From Zonotrichia leucophrys gambelii (taxonomy: Eukaryota > Chordata > Aves > Passeriformes > Passerellidae), in contig NC_088200.1 in assembly GCF_028769735.1 (NCBI RefSeq), forward strand, positions 65,726,061 through 65,790,060: a stretch of 64,000 nucleotides of DNA, given 5' to 3'. The position numbers and the translations under genes are program-made. This document shows, in pieces, positions 46,329 through 58,173 of this stretch. The stretch's first letter is position 1. Each line of letters begins with the position of its first letter. The notes beneath the pieces were generated by a model. The model saw only the letters and a program-made list of their open reading frames with translations. It made no database searches and was not told the DNA's origin.

Positions 46329-47731
46329 CCTTAGTGTTCAGCCAGACACTAGCCAGGTCACCAACTTTATAGTCCACTTGCATCATACATTCTGGAAGAA
46401 AGACTCCTTGAAGAGGAAATGTAGTATTCTACACCATTATTATTTTACAGGTTACCTTTGTACTATTGATCCTAATTATGCCAGATAATGTTGTCAAAAA
46501 TGCATGTTGTTAGTCTTCAAGCCTCACCATTAAAAGTCATCTTTATATTCCTGCATGGAAGTAGTGTATGGCCATGCTGAAGTTCAGGAAACATTCAGGT
46601 ATGCTTGGAGGCCAAACCTGTGTTCTCCTGTGAAGATTTTAAAGCAATGTGAAACCTTCTTCTGTTCATGCAGAAAAAGCAGAAACAGTCTATTACTTCT
46701 CCCAATAGCTCTATATTGCTTTTCTTTTATTCACTTAATGAATGAACAAAGGGATAAAAGAAATTACCTTTCAAAAGGTTCTTCCGAATTAGAATTACTG
46801 TTTTGCACATTTTCACATTATGTAAGTGTCATATTGAGGAAGCTTGTCTTTGGCAGAAGAGGTGACAACATATACTTGTTTCTTAGATGTTCCTTTTCTT
46901 CACAAGATTAAGGCCACAAACAAATGTTACAATGATTCTGGCAGTGAGACTGGTAAGCAAGAGATAGTTTAGGAAAACAGGATTCTGCAAGAGGGCATGC
47001 AGTTTACCTTGCAGGTTTTTTAGAGTAGTGCTGTGTGATAGAGCAACATTGACTTAAATCAAGCAGCAGTGCAAGTCAGTATAGGCACAGGGGTTTTGAA
47101 GTGGAGAGCAGTGACTCTGTGTTAAGGTAGTTTAAGAAATGATTTTGCATTTCTCTGATTTAAGCACGTTTGTGTTTTTCTGTGTGAGATTCTCATCACC
47201 TTTTGTTTGATTCTTTCTGATGTTTAATGTTGATTTTAGCCCTATTAAGCTTCAAGAAACGAGTTGTTCTTGATGGCCTGCCGTGACCATAGTTGAATTC
47301 ATGCATCATCTCATTAATAATTTCATCATTGCTCAGTGTCAGACTTATTTGCTTTTCTATCTGTCTGATTCAGGAAAGAGAGAGACTAGACCTGTGTCTT
47401 GTGTTGCAAATAATTCTCATAAGAAAATCAGTAGAAATTTTCAGATATTTGCTTCTCAGACAGTTGAAACATGCACCAGTCATTATCTTCTCCTTTACAC
47501 ATTGAGATAAGTGTCATGGTTGACTGGTGGGTGCAGAACTGATGGAACCTGTGCAGAAACCACCTTGAGCAGCACATTGCTCAATTTACAGATGTATATT
47601 TACTGTGTTTAAAGGTGAACTGGGAAATACCAGGCTATATCTCATTTGCTGATTGATGTGTGTATTTTGTGTCTGTAACTGGAGTGTTTCATGTATGGTT
47701 TCTAAAGTGAATTTTCAATTCCTTTCTCTAG

Positions 47732-47838
47732 AGTCCATAAGTGTATTGAGTGACGCTCTAAGTCAGATAGAATCTCAAGGGAATATTTCTATGAATTCAA
47801 CAAGCTCTGGATCAGTGGTTTCTTCTTCTGTTGACACA
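47732..47838 (+). CDS. HSD17B4: HSD17B4 coding exon 12 (interdomain linker)
   Basis: Encodes ESISVLSDALSQIESQGNIS followed by a Ser/Val/Thr-rich tail (residues 291-326). It matches the mammalian linker only at its start (ES..S.L..I.S.G) and then diverges into a Ser-rich stretch, as expected for flexible sequence between dehydrogenase and hydratase units. Phase 1 in, phase 0 out. The acceptor is TTTCTCTAG and the donor is ACA|GTAAGT. Lower conservation makes this exon slightly less certain than its neighbours, but frame and splice sites agree. Confidence 0.88.
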
Positions 47839-48521
47839 GTAAGTACATCTCTCTACCAGATGCACTCAAAGCTGTGTGAAAACCTTGAGCAGAGAGACCA
47901 GCATTGCTGCCCAGCTTGTACTCTGGCTTGCTGTCTGCAAAAAAGAAAGGTGGGGTTTAAAATGTGATGTGAGGAAGCAGAATGAAAACCCTCTCCACAC
48001 TCCAGTCTTTATTTTTCCTATTGATGATAGGAAAACTTAGGGCTGAATAGACTCGATAATGCAGAATCTAGGTGCTTCTAAGTTCTGTTAAGCATCTCTA
48101 ACTGGGGTATTATTCAGAAAAGCGAGAGAGCTTGGGTGTTGTTGGGCAGTGTCATTTTGGTCTGGCTCCTTCTCTATAGGTTTTTTCCTCATTTCAGTCT
48201 TATTACGGTGTTAATTATTTCAATTGTGGTTTGTTTTTGAAAAAATCTTATGCGTTGCTGAGAGTGCAGTTATATCAAGTTATGCCATTTATTCTTGTGG
48301 TAGATTGCTTGAAGCAAGGTATAATGCCTTGCATTTGGGTTGCTTGTATTGCAATGAATACATTAATATTTTGTGATGTATTTATTACTCATACTTTATG
48401 TGTACATGTGACTGTAAAGAAGATCCTCAGGCATCAGGCTTGATAGAAAAATTACAGAAAGAATGCAAGTTCAGTATTAACTGGTATTGATTTTTATTTT
48501 ATGCTGACTTCTTATTTCCAG
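47839..48521 (+). other. HSD17B4: HSD17B4 intron 12
   Basis: 683 bp of AT-rich sequence, nothing recognised. Confidence 0.88.
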
Positions 48522-48755
48522 GCAAGTATTGTTGGCCGCAAATTGGGTACCAACGTGTATAAATACACTCACTTGGAGCCTATTCTGTATGCACTTGGTG
48601 TGGGAATGTCAACTAAGGATCCAGACCACCTAAAATTTCTCTTTGAAGGAAGTGAAGAATTCTGCTGTTTACCCAGCTTTGGAGTAATTCCTGCTCAGAC
48701 GTCGATGTTTGATGCTGTTCCTTCTCTTTCAGGACTAAATATTGATCTTGCCAGG
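48522..48755 (+). CDS. HSD17B4: HSD17B4 coding exon 13 (start of hydratase-2 domain)
   Basis: The longest exon here (78 codons, residues 327-404). It begins the 2-enoyl-CoA hydratase 2 domain: YTHLEPILYALGVGMSTKDP, then LKFLFEGSEEFCCLPSFGVI and GLNIDLAR. This N-terminal hot-dog half binds the acyl chain. Glu368 in FEG lies at the position of human Glu366, which has been proposed to contribute to hydratase function. Both junctions are phase 0. The donor is AGG|GTATGG. Confidence 0.95.
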
Positions 48756-49178
48756 GTATGGAAGAGTAAAGTAGACAATTTTCCTTGTGTGTCATATAAC
48801 TGAAAGGTGACTTCAGTTAGTATTTCTGTAATATTGTTAAGTTCCTTTTGTTCTAGAAATTAAAAATTCAGTGGTTTGTATTCTTACATCCTAAGAAATT
48901 ATTCATTTACTTCACTTGTATAATGCATCTTCCTATGATGAGATGTATGATGAATTTGATATTCAATTTTACTTTGTGTTCACTACTCTTTTTTTAAACC
49001 ATAAAAGCTTAAAACTTTATTTGAAAATGTTTTGGGGATGAAATCATAAAAACAAAAGAGTAAAACTTGTTTTTTTTAAATTTGTTTGCTTTGGACACTT
49101 TCTAAAATAGCTATATATTGACTTGGGGGAGAAAGCAATATATTGATTGTAATTACAGCACTGTCTTTCTTTACATAG
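48756..49178 (+). other. HSD17B4: HSD17B4 intron 13
   Basis: 423 bp, AT-rich, with only splice signals (CTTTACATAG acceptor). Confidence 0.88.
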
Positions 49179-49230
49179 ATGCTGCATGGTGAGCAATATC
49201 TGGAGCTTTATAAACCATTACCAACTTCAG
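49179..49230 (+). CDS. HSD17B4: HSD17B4 coding exon 14
   Basis: Encodes MLHGEQYLELYKPLPTS (residues 405-421), the LHGEQ..E...P motif of the eukaryotic hydratase-2 N-terminal half. Phase 0 in, phase 1 out. The internal ATG at its first base is not a start. Confidence 0.96.
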
Positions 49231-50565
49231 GTCAGTCCTTCTGTGTCTTTCACTATGACAACAGTTCCTGTAGCCATATTGTAAATGGAAGTAGGGATGC
49301 TTTGTTTCAAACTGTAGCACTGCATATCCTTTTTACTAGGAGTGGGGGAAAAGAGAGGTAACCTGTTGTGTTCTTGAAGGAATTCTGAAACTGTGTTTTT
49401 GAGATTAGGTGTTGCTTTTCTACAGTATACTTAGTAAAGTACACATCGTCTTTGATACCATAAGCAAATGCACTACATACCTGTGGATTATTCATCTTAT
49501 TTGATACTAACTTCTAAAATTTTAAAATATTTCAATAAGGTTGTATCATAAAAATTTTGGGATGTTTGCCTAAGAATTCTTCAGCATTGATTGTGTCTGT
49601 GTGCCTGTAAGAGGATAAGATTTAAACTATGGATGTAAAAAAACAAATGGACATCCTAATGAGGAAGCTAATAACAATTACTTTTCTTTCTGTCAAAATT
49701 CTCAAGGCATTAGTTACTGCAGTAGCAAATACTTTTCAGAGAGATGGCTGAGTTTTCCCAGATTACAGTATCTGAGAGTTACTTGTTACTTTAATTCAGG
49801 ATATGCATGTGTCTGGATTTCCTCACTTGTAGTTTATAAAAATTAAATTTTTGAGATTTTAGCAAAAAAAAAAAAAAAAAAAAATTGCAAGCCGCAAGTA
49901 AATGGGGGAATTTTTTTGTTGAAACAAAAAATATTTAATACAAAGAAGTCTGATGATTAGTAATGAATTGCCAGGACTTCATAAAGGTTTTTGGTTTTGC
50001 ACTCTGTAGGCTGATTTATAAACACATGTGTGTCTCTAAATATCCCATGATGACCTCTGTGTCACATTTCAGGGAACCCCTATGCCCAGGCTCCGAGCTG
50101 AGCTTCTCTTCTGTAGGACTGTGGATGCTTCAGCCCTCCTGAAATCTGTGGACAGTCCTTAAATGATTGGATCTATCTTTGAAGATAGCAATATGTTTGG
50201 GTCTTAGAGTGATGTGTTTAGCTCTGAATACATGAACTACAGCAAAATTCTATTTAAAAAAAACCCCAGAAGTTATAAAAAGACCCCAAGCTAAACAGCA
50301 CTCAGATCTTCAAACCAAGATTTGAAAAGATTCCCAGACGCTGTTGTTATAGTCAGGACAATTGTAATTAATATGACTTTTACAATGCTTATGATCATGT
50401 TGATAATAAGAATTACAGTAACAATAATAATGACAACAACAATAATGATAGTAGTAGGTAAGGAAGTTAGTAACTAAGACCGTTAATAAGGAAGTGTAAA
50501 GAGTGATCTGTGGGCTTTGTTCCTGAAGCAAAACCTTACAATGTGTCCATGTTCTATTCTTACAG
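49231..50565 (+). other. HSD17B4: HSD17B4 intron 14
   Basis: It contains an A21 run (49864-49884) and a loose trinucleotide stretch (AAT/AAC/ATG, about 50400-50460). Nothing else is recognised. Confidence 0.85.
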
Positions 50566-50637
50566 GAGAATTAAGGTCGGTTGCAACTGTTGCAGATATT
50601 CTGGACAAAGGATCTGGAGCAGTCTTGCTAATAGATG
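50566..50637 (+). CDS. HSD17B4: HSD17B4 coding exon 15
   Basis: Encodes GELRSVATVADILDKGSGAV followed by LLID (residues 422-445), the VADVLDKGSG region of hydratase 2. Phase 1 at both ends. The acceptor is TTCTTACAG and the donor is GATG|GTAAAA. Confidence 0.96.
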
Positions 50638-52114
50638 GTAAAATGTTTCATGGCTTTTGATGGGGCTGCAGTTACATTTATTAGGCTTCATTTTTAACTA
50701 GCTGTACCAATAACTGCCAGTCCTTCCACAAAGAAGACTTTTAGCTTTTTAAATCTCAGTGAGATGTGGCAGTGTAATTGTTCTTGGTCAATTAACCTAC
50801 TAAATTAGAAACACTTTCTTCCTGTTCAGGTAGAACAATGCACCATGCAAACAGATCAAAGTGTAATTGTTCTTGGGTAGTTAGCATACTGAAATAAGAA
50901 CACTTTCTTCCTGTGTAGGTAGAATAATGCAGTATGCAAACAGATCAAAGTTTTTAACAAATAATAGTACTTAATCCTGCCTGAAGGTAGCCAGTTTATA
51001 TCCTGCTACCCACAGGAAGGGGGTGTGTGCCTGCATGTTTACATGTGTTTTGTGGGTGATTTTGCAAAAGTTAATCATTATGTTATGTAGACCCATCTGC
51101 AAAGCATCGATCTTTAGGAGCACATCTTGCAGTCCTTTTATGTGTCTGCATTATTTTATTCTAAACAAAACCCATTTGGTTCCTTTTAAATCCAAGTTAG
51201 AGGATGAGAATGTCTCCAGAAATTGATAACTTGCCGTTTCCAGAATCTTACTCTCATTAGTTGTGATTATGCCAAGGTCCTTTGGCAAATTAGACAGAAA
51301 GAGTAGGTTTACAGACTGTGAATCTCTAAACACTGTTGACCTCTTATTCCTTCGGTGGTCAGATAAAATTGTAAAAGGTTTTTTACTGACTCATAGCTGG
51401 GTTTTGTTTTCATACTGGGCTAATATGAAGCCTGTTTATTCCTGCAACATGCAAAAGTTTTTTGTGAGCACAGTCTCTGGTTCTTAAATTTCTTCTAGAA
51501 CTGGAAATTAACATTATTAACAAAACAGTTCTGTGAATTCCAGTCTGAGGTGTAAGGGAGTCAACTAGCTATGAACCGCAGTAGGAAGGTGAATCTCAGT
51601 GTAGTGTAAGAAGTCTAGCTTCTTCAAAAGAAGAAACAGGTGACCTTGAACTCTGGAACTCTTCTCATACAAAGTGCTAGTACCACTTTTTGTATGAGTT
51701 CATAATCTATTTAACACATTGGGTATTCTCAGTAGCTTTTAATACATCATATTTTATGGTACAATTCCATATTTAAATAAATTAATACAGTCTGAGATGC
51801 TGAGATAAATCTAATTTCAGTTCTGTGTTGTCAAATTTTTTTAGTATTTTGAATGTTGTCACCATTTTGATAGCTCGTTTTTTAATTTTAATGCTTTCAA
51901 ATAGATAAAGTTAATTTATTTGAAACATATCATTAGTCTTCCCTACTAGGAAAGTGACTTGCAACAGTGCAGTGTGAAAGTGTGACCACTGTCGCTTGTT
52001 AGAATTAGCTTTGTCAAGTTTCCATCTGAACTTGTCTCTTGTAACAACACATGCTAGTTGGATGAAAAAGGAGATTGAAGACAATATATAACCTTCCTCT
52101 TCTTTGTTTTTCAG
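50638..52114 (+). other. HSD17B4: HSD17B4 intron 15
   Basis: It holds an 89-bp tandem duplication (50772-50950). The rest is AT-rich and unassigned. Confidence 0.85.
50772..50950 (+). repeat. Tandem duplication, period 89 bp, two diverged copies
   Basis: Copies 50772-50860 and 50861-50950 both run GTGTAATTGTTCTTGG ... ACACTTTCTTCCTG ... CAAACAGATCAAAG, with scattered substitutions and one small indel. Confidence 0.9.
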
Positions 52115-52218
52115 TGAATACCTATTCTGGAAAGGATCTCGTGTGTTATAATCAGTTCTCTTTGTTTTTTGTTGGAGCTGGAGGATTTGGTGGAAAACGA
52201 ATATCAGAAAAGGCTAAG
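52115..52218 (+). CDS. HSD17B4: HSD17B4 coding exon 16
   Basis: Encodes [20 protein letters not shown] and then [15 protein letters not shown] (residues 446-480), the central strand and GGFGGKR loop of the hydratase-2 N-terminal half. Phase 1 in, phase 0 out. The donor is AAG|GTAAAT. Confidence 0.96.
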
Positions 52219-54863
52219 GTAAATCCACACATAACCATATTTAAAAAAAACACTAAAGAGTTCAGTCAGCACTGCAAGAAAAATACTAGCTATATGAACT
52301 AGGAAGTGTAAACTAGCATTTAGGCAGTATGGCTGAGCAAACTCAGATGGAATTTAAATACTTCTGTTCACTGCAGAGTCTGAGTGAAAAGGTATTGTTC
52401 AGGTCTTGGGAAACCAGTGGTTTTGTTTTGAGAGTTAGGCGCAGGATGAAGAGAGAAAAGTGAGTTGATAAACATTACAGAGACGAAATATTCCTACACT
52501 GAAATATTTGAAAGGCTAGCATATCCTAATGGAAAGCAGTATTAGGGTTGAGCTTGCAGTTTCTAGAAAAGATCTCTAGGTGTAGCTCTTTCTAAATCTT
52601 TGTGTTGGTATGGGAGAGGTTTGGAAAGCATAAAGAGGAAAAGAGAAGTAGCATTATAGTTTGGAGCTGAACTTTTCTGTTTTCAGAGAGTTAGCAGGTA
52701 GCAAACATTGTCACATGAACACAGAGTGTGTATGTCAGAATGCTTGAGGTAGCTATTTGGGTGCCTGACGTTGTCCGCTTCAGTGCTGTGTTTGAGGGCA
52801 GTGTCAGCTGTGACTTCATGTTGTTGGGCACTACAGTAATAAACAGTTGAATGAGAAGGTTATGTTAAGCTCATTAATAATATAACATTAATAATGAAAT
52901 ACCTAGGTTTCATGTGTCTGAAATAGTGTAGGTGATGTTCTTTGGGATTTTTGCATGTAAACTTACTTTTTTTTTTACTTTAATCTGTAGCAATTATATT
53001 GAAGTTTGGCAGTATATAAACTTTACAAGTTGGGTACTGAAATGCGTGTTGCTTTAAAGAGCCTCTCTGTGGTATAGAAAAATCACAGGAAATTGTTGCA
53101 GACAGTGTACTGAAGTCTTTGAAGGAGCCCTTAATTGTTCTACAATCACATTTTATAAGCAGCACATGTAAAAAGCCCTGTGGTTCAAGGCTAACCTATT
53201 GTGATGACATCAGTGAGTCCAGTGTAGTGCTTTGTCACTTAGTAAGACATTGCAGTTCAAGCAACTGCAGTTTCTTCACTCTATTTAGTGAAGTGTGAGA
53301 ATGTTGTATACATTATTTTACATTTTAACATTTGAAGAAGACCGTTTCAGGCAGCTCCTTCCGTGATTAAAAAAATCCCCCAAATGTAGTCTCATTAACA
53401 CAAAAATACAGCAATTTCAACAGAGGCATCAGCATGCAAGAGTCTAGTTTTCCAATGATGAATTTTCCTGCTTTTTCCTTGCAGACCTTCCCAATTAAAA
53501 AGAGTTTCATGCCCCTCTGTGGAAAAAAAAAAATCCCAAGCTGAATAGACATATGTTGTAGTGTGTCTTTTTGTCACTTAACACTTTTATTGTAGTTGAA
53601 AATTGTATTGCAAGTCAAGAGGAGCAGATCTCCAAGTTTAGGTCTGTGGTGAGCAATGTGTTGTGAGAGTCATGTATCTCCTCTTGAGTTGAAGGTTTCT
53701 TGACCTGTGGGTAGAGGGGTTTTGTTGATTATTCACATGTTGACTGGTTTTAATGACTTGGTAGGTAAAGCAGAGCTTCTTTAAATAAGCTTGAAATAGA
53801 TTGGCAAGTCATGCTTGTTTTGACAGCATGTTTAGGAAATGTTCTTGTCATCAAGCTGATTGTGTAGGTCCACTGTGATTCTCTGAAGTGACAAGAGGAG
53901 TGCTTATCAAATCTTCCACCCAAGATGTGGTCTTGCTCTGTGTTAATAAACAGGGAAGTGCCTTTGCTTTTATTAGACATGAAACTACAAAGCACTTGGT
54001 TTCTTTTTATTTGTCTTTCTTTGGGTAAAGACTTTAAAGAAATTAAGATAAGGGAAATTACTACAGGTGAGAATCAATTTGCTTCCTTTCATTTTAGAGC
54101 TTATGCTAGTTTCTTTCTGGACTTTTTTGTTTGTTTTGAAAATACAAGGACTAGAGGAGAAAAATTATTTCAGCTAGTTTAATAGCTTGAATTGGTTATG
54201 GTGTACTTTATGTTTGTTATGATCTAAGATTTTCTTTGTCAGTATGTTAGTAAGATTTATGTCTTGGAAACTGAGCTATGAAGCTGTAGATGACACAAGG
54301 AACAGCTTTTTTTGCAGTAAAGTGGAGCTTAATATGCAGCATGTAATTGCAAAAAAAAGTAAAAGAAAAAGTGTAAAACAAAAAGGCACTGGAAGCTCAT
54401 AAAGGTGAAAAGTAATGAAAGAGTACACATGTGAGGTAGTAAATTATTTTGTTCTTCATTGTGCCTCTAAAAGTATTATTTTAAAATCTTCATTTTTCTT
54501 TATATGTTCCAAAGCATTTTACTATTCTGTGAGACAGGTATTTTTTCTGAGTGGATAATTCTTGCTTGGCTTTTTTTGGATAATTTTGAAGGAATGTTAT
54601 CAAACACATCAGGTGAATCATGTAACTGTAGGCAGGATCTGATACCTCAGAATCACTATCTCTGTAAGGCTATCCTTGATGAGTGAGGTTTCCTGGACTA
54701 AGAATCTTTTTCTATTTGTCTATAAATGTAGAAGGAATAGGAGGAAGCTTACCAATTTGGTAAATATTGTTTCTTTTTATACATAACTGGTATATTCTGG
54801 CATTAGGTATGGATAAAAGATTTTTGCTGTGAAATACTAATAATACTATTACTTGTGCTTTAG
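52219..54863 (+). other. HSD17B4: HSD17B4 intron 16
   Basis: 2.6 kb of AT-rich sequence. No exon, LINE or LTR is recognised. Confidence 0.85.
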
Positions 54864-54929
54864 TTAACAGCAGTTCCACCCCAGAGACCCCCTGATGCTG
54901 TAATTTCTGATGTTACAACAGCTGATCAG
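54864..54929 (+). CDS. HSD17B4: HSD17B4 coding exon 17 (last in window)
   Basis: Encodes LTAVPPQRPPDAVISDVTTA and DQ (residues 481-502), the linker crossing to the catalytic MaoC-like half of hydratase 2. Both junctions are phase 0. The next residues in the family carry the hydratase motif with catalytic Asp and His (human Asp510/His515); no exon for them was found before 64000, so the gene continues outside the window. Confidence 0.95.
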
Positions 54930-55013
54930 GTAAAGCTTTGTTTTCTTTTGGTGTGGAAATCTGTTTTGTTTGGAGAAAGGAGTGCTAAATGATGTTAACT
55001 GATAGTTTAGGTT

Positions 55014-55070
55014 TTCTGATATACCTCCTACTTTTCTGATATACCTCCTTTCTGATATACCTCCTACTTG
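55014..55070 (+). repeat. Short tandem repeat of a TTCTGATATACCTCCT unit (three copies)
   Basis: Copies begin near 55014, 55034 and 55049; spacing varies because an ACTT segment is missing between two of them. Confidence 0.85.
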
Positions 55071-58000
55071 CTTATTTATGTTTATGTGTGTATATATATG
55101 TATGTGTAAAGCTAAAATTTCTTCTAGCTTATGTCAATGTACTGTGTAAAACACTCTTTTGTTAAGACTGATGAAATTTTATGATCGTTTATTACAAATT
55201 TTGTGTAGAAGGAGGAGATGAACAGGTTTGTACTCTGTTGTACTTTTGAAAAGAAGGCTCAGGCTTCCTGAAATTTACACCACATGGTGCAAGCAAACAC
55301 ATTGTGACCAAAAAAAAAAAAGAGTTGCTTGTGGCTCACAGTTTTGAAAAAGTCAAATTTGTGTAGTAGGAAGAGTCAAGGGAAACCTGAAACACTGACA
55401 GACACTGTTCGGATAGGTTTCTGTTTGTCTGCATTCCCACTGGTTCACAGGCACCTGCTTTCCCAAGGCAGAAACTTGTGCAAAGAATTACAACCTCCTC
55501 TCAAGGTAAACATGCAGGTGACAAACAACCAAGAAAGGAAAATCTGGAGCTACCAACATTAGGACACAGAGTGCTGTTTCCAAAATCAACTTAGTCATGG
55601 CAGGTGGCTTTGGAAGATGGAATTAAAATGTTGAGCATTAGCAGAACTGTGCTAATTGCAATATCTGCTTAGCCTCTCTCTGATTATATATGGAATAATT
55701 AAGTCTCATCCAGCTGATTTTTATGCTTGAAGTCCAAGTTAGCCCTCCCCACTTCAACTGGGAAAGAGTGCCAAGATCAGCATTTTTGTTTATGTCACTG
55801 AGGTACTGGCTGCATCCTAAAATTCACAGCGTTGGTCTAGGAGGTACAGGTGTCCTGTTCCTCTCAATAGGCTTCATTGAGACTTGGCAAGGTGAGCAAG
55901 GAGCAGGGAATGATGAGGGAGTACTTTTCTCCTGGCAGGTGGCTAAATATGGTGGAAGGTGCTTTCTAGCAGCTGACACTTTGTTAGATGAGATACAGCA
56001 TCCCTAAAGGTTCAGTATTTAGAATTATTTATTTTGAATGTTGGAAAGATTATCTGCTGCATGATTATATTGGAATTGATTTCAGGCTCATCAGTTTTCA
56101 CATGGTATTTATGATTGCCTTTTTCATATGGTAGTTTTAGTTTCTGAGCCTTAAACCCATATGTCTGGAATTGTTATTGTGCACAAAATACTTGAAGTTC
56201 ATGAGATAAAAGATAGTAATAAAGCACTATAACACAGAAGTTGGGAAACTTGCTCTTGCAAAATTGATTCTTGGAAATAAAAGAAGTAGCAGGGAGTAGC
56301 TACTTCACTTGCTTTTTTTTAAGATCTACTCTGACAGGTGGTAATTCTCTATAAAGAGAATTATTCTCTAGTTAGAAGTTAGAGGAGCCACAGTCAGTGG
56401 ACTTTGATAATCCCAAGAAGGCTTCTGTACCAAATTATTCAGTAGCATTTATGTTTCAGTGATGATGACAGGATGGGTGTACAGTAGGGGGGAACATGTA
56501 GCACTTGGGAACTTTATGTACAGATGCAGACTTTCATGAGAAGGACAGCTTGAGAAAATATTTTACATTTACCAAGATTTTACATTTATGTGTCTGTGGA
56601 ATGACACATAACTGCCCAAAATCTTCTTTAAAAAATAGAAGCTGGCACACAAACTGCTTGGAAATTTCTGAATGTCCTATAGTTTAAATGAAAAGTGTGT
56701 TGGCAGAAATGACTGTTGCCATTCAACTACTGAATTGGTAGAGAGTATAAAACAGACTGGAAGAGTCAGTTTGCAGATGGCATATGATTTAACTTAAACT
56801 GTACTTATGTCCAGTGATAGTTGTGACACTCAATTTTTGGGTTACCATAATTACATGGCTAAGCTGGTCTTCATAATTAGCATTTTTTCCCTTTTCATAT
56901 CATGATTATATAGTTAACCATCTGATAAATAGACTTCCATACATAATTTAGAAACATTTACACACCTGTCTGTTACTAAAGATGACAACTGTGGGTTACC
57001 TTGAACGTTTATTCAGTTCTAACTCTACCGTAGTGGGTTTTTTCGAAGAGGAAGAATGTTGCAGACCAGATAAAGCACTGGTTAGTGAGGAGGGCACTGG
57101 GAATGGAGGCCTGAATAACTGTTTCTGCCCATTTCTGTGTGTTCAGCAGAAGAGACGGTACAGCTACCTGCAGTTTCTTGACAAGTCTTTGTGCTATGTG
57201 ACCGTTGGCAGAACAAAGTAATCCTTTTGGTTAGTGGGATCAATGACTAATAGCAAGAGGTATAATATATGTTTATCCCTCTCAGATCTGTACCCATTTC
57301 TGAGAAGTTCTTTAAATTCCAGCCAGTGTTTATGAATGAGTTGCAGTACCATGATGTAAGCTGCTTAAAGGTGAAAGTGGCTAAGAAAAATTTATAAGTA
57401 TCTGATCTTCTAAAAGCCTTTAAAGCTTAAAATTGCATTTTGCTGAAGAAGGACATAAAATATTTCTTCTATTCATGATTTTTTTTGCAAAGAACTAGAT
57501 GACAATTTTTGCATCTTGCCCTGTAGAGATGTGCATGGGTGGTGGTATTTTTCTAGCTTGTTCTCTCTCTCTAACCTGAATTTGACTTTAATAGACACAC
57601 TGCCATAAGTCTTTTTAATTAAATAGACCTTCTGACAGAAGATCAGGATGTCTAGAGGGTGTTTGACTGTTAGCCATTAGCAAGAAATGGATCATTCAAT
57701 TTCAACCCTATAGGGAATATTTAATGTAGTTACAGAGCTTTTGTCCTGACAGTTTTCAAACTGGGTGCTTAAATTAATCAATCAGACTGATTTTGCGGAA
57801 TAGTTGCTAATGAAATGAAAGCTAACAGGCAGTGAATGACCTGTATCTCTGGAGAATCTTGTCTGCATATAGTTTTCACTCCTTCCTAAATGTGTTGATT
57901 TCTTGGGAACTTGTTTTCTGATGACACACAAGGTAAGCTGCAGGGCATATTTAAAGTGGCTAATACCTTAACTAATACAAGTCACTTTTGAGGAAGGAAA

Positions 58001-58105
58001 TGAGTAAGGTGTCTTGAATTTGTTGTGAACTTTACATGATTTGTTTGTTTGCTCATGGAAAAACTCAGTGTTCTGATATTCTACAAGTTTTCTTCAAAAA
58101 AACAT

Positions 58106-58173
58106 TTCTCTGTCTTCAAGTATCAGAAATAATATTCAGTTCTCTATCTTCAAGTATCAGAAATAGTATTCAG
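58106..58173 (+). repeat. 34-bp tandem duplication
   Basis: Copies 58106-58139 and 58140-58173 (TTCTCTGTCTTCAAGTATCA and onward) differ at about two positions, indicating a fairly recent local duplication. Confidence 0.9.

Larger units (their letters stand above)
42100..47731 (+). other. HSD17B4: HSD17B4 intron 11
   Basis: At 5.6 kb, the longest intron wholly inside the window. It holds two sense CR1 fragments (42118-42366 and 45073-46328) and a short GT/GTAT repeat at about 44600-44625. The rest is AT-rich with nothing recognised. Confidence 0.85.
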
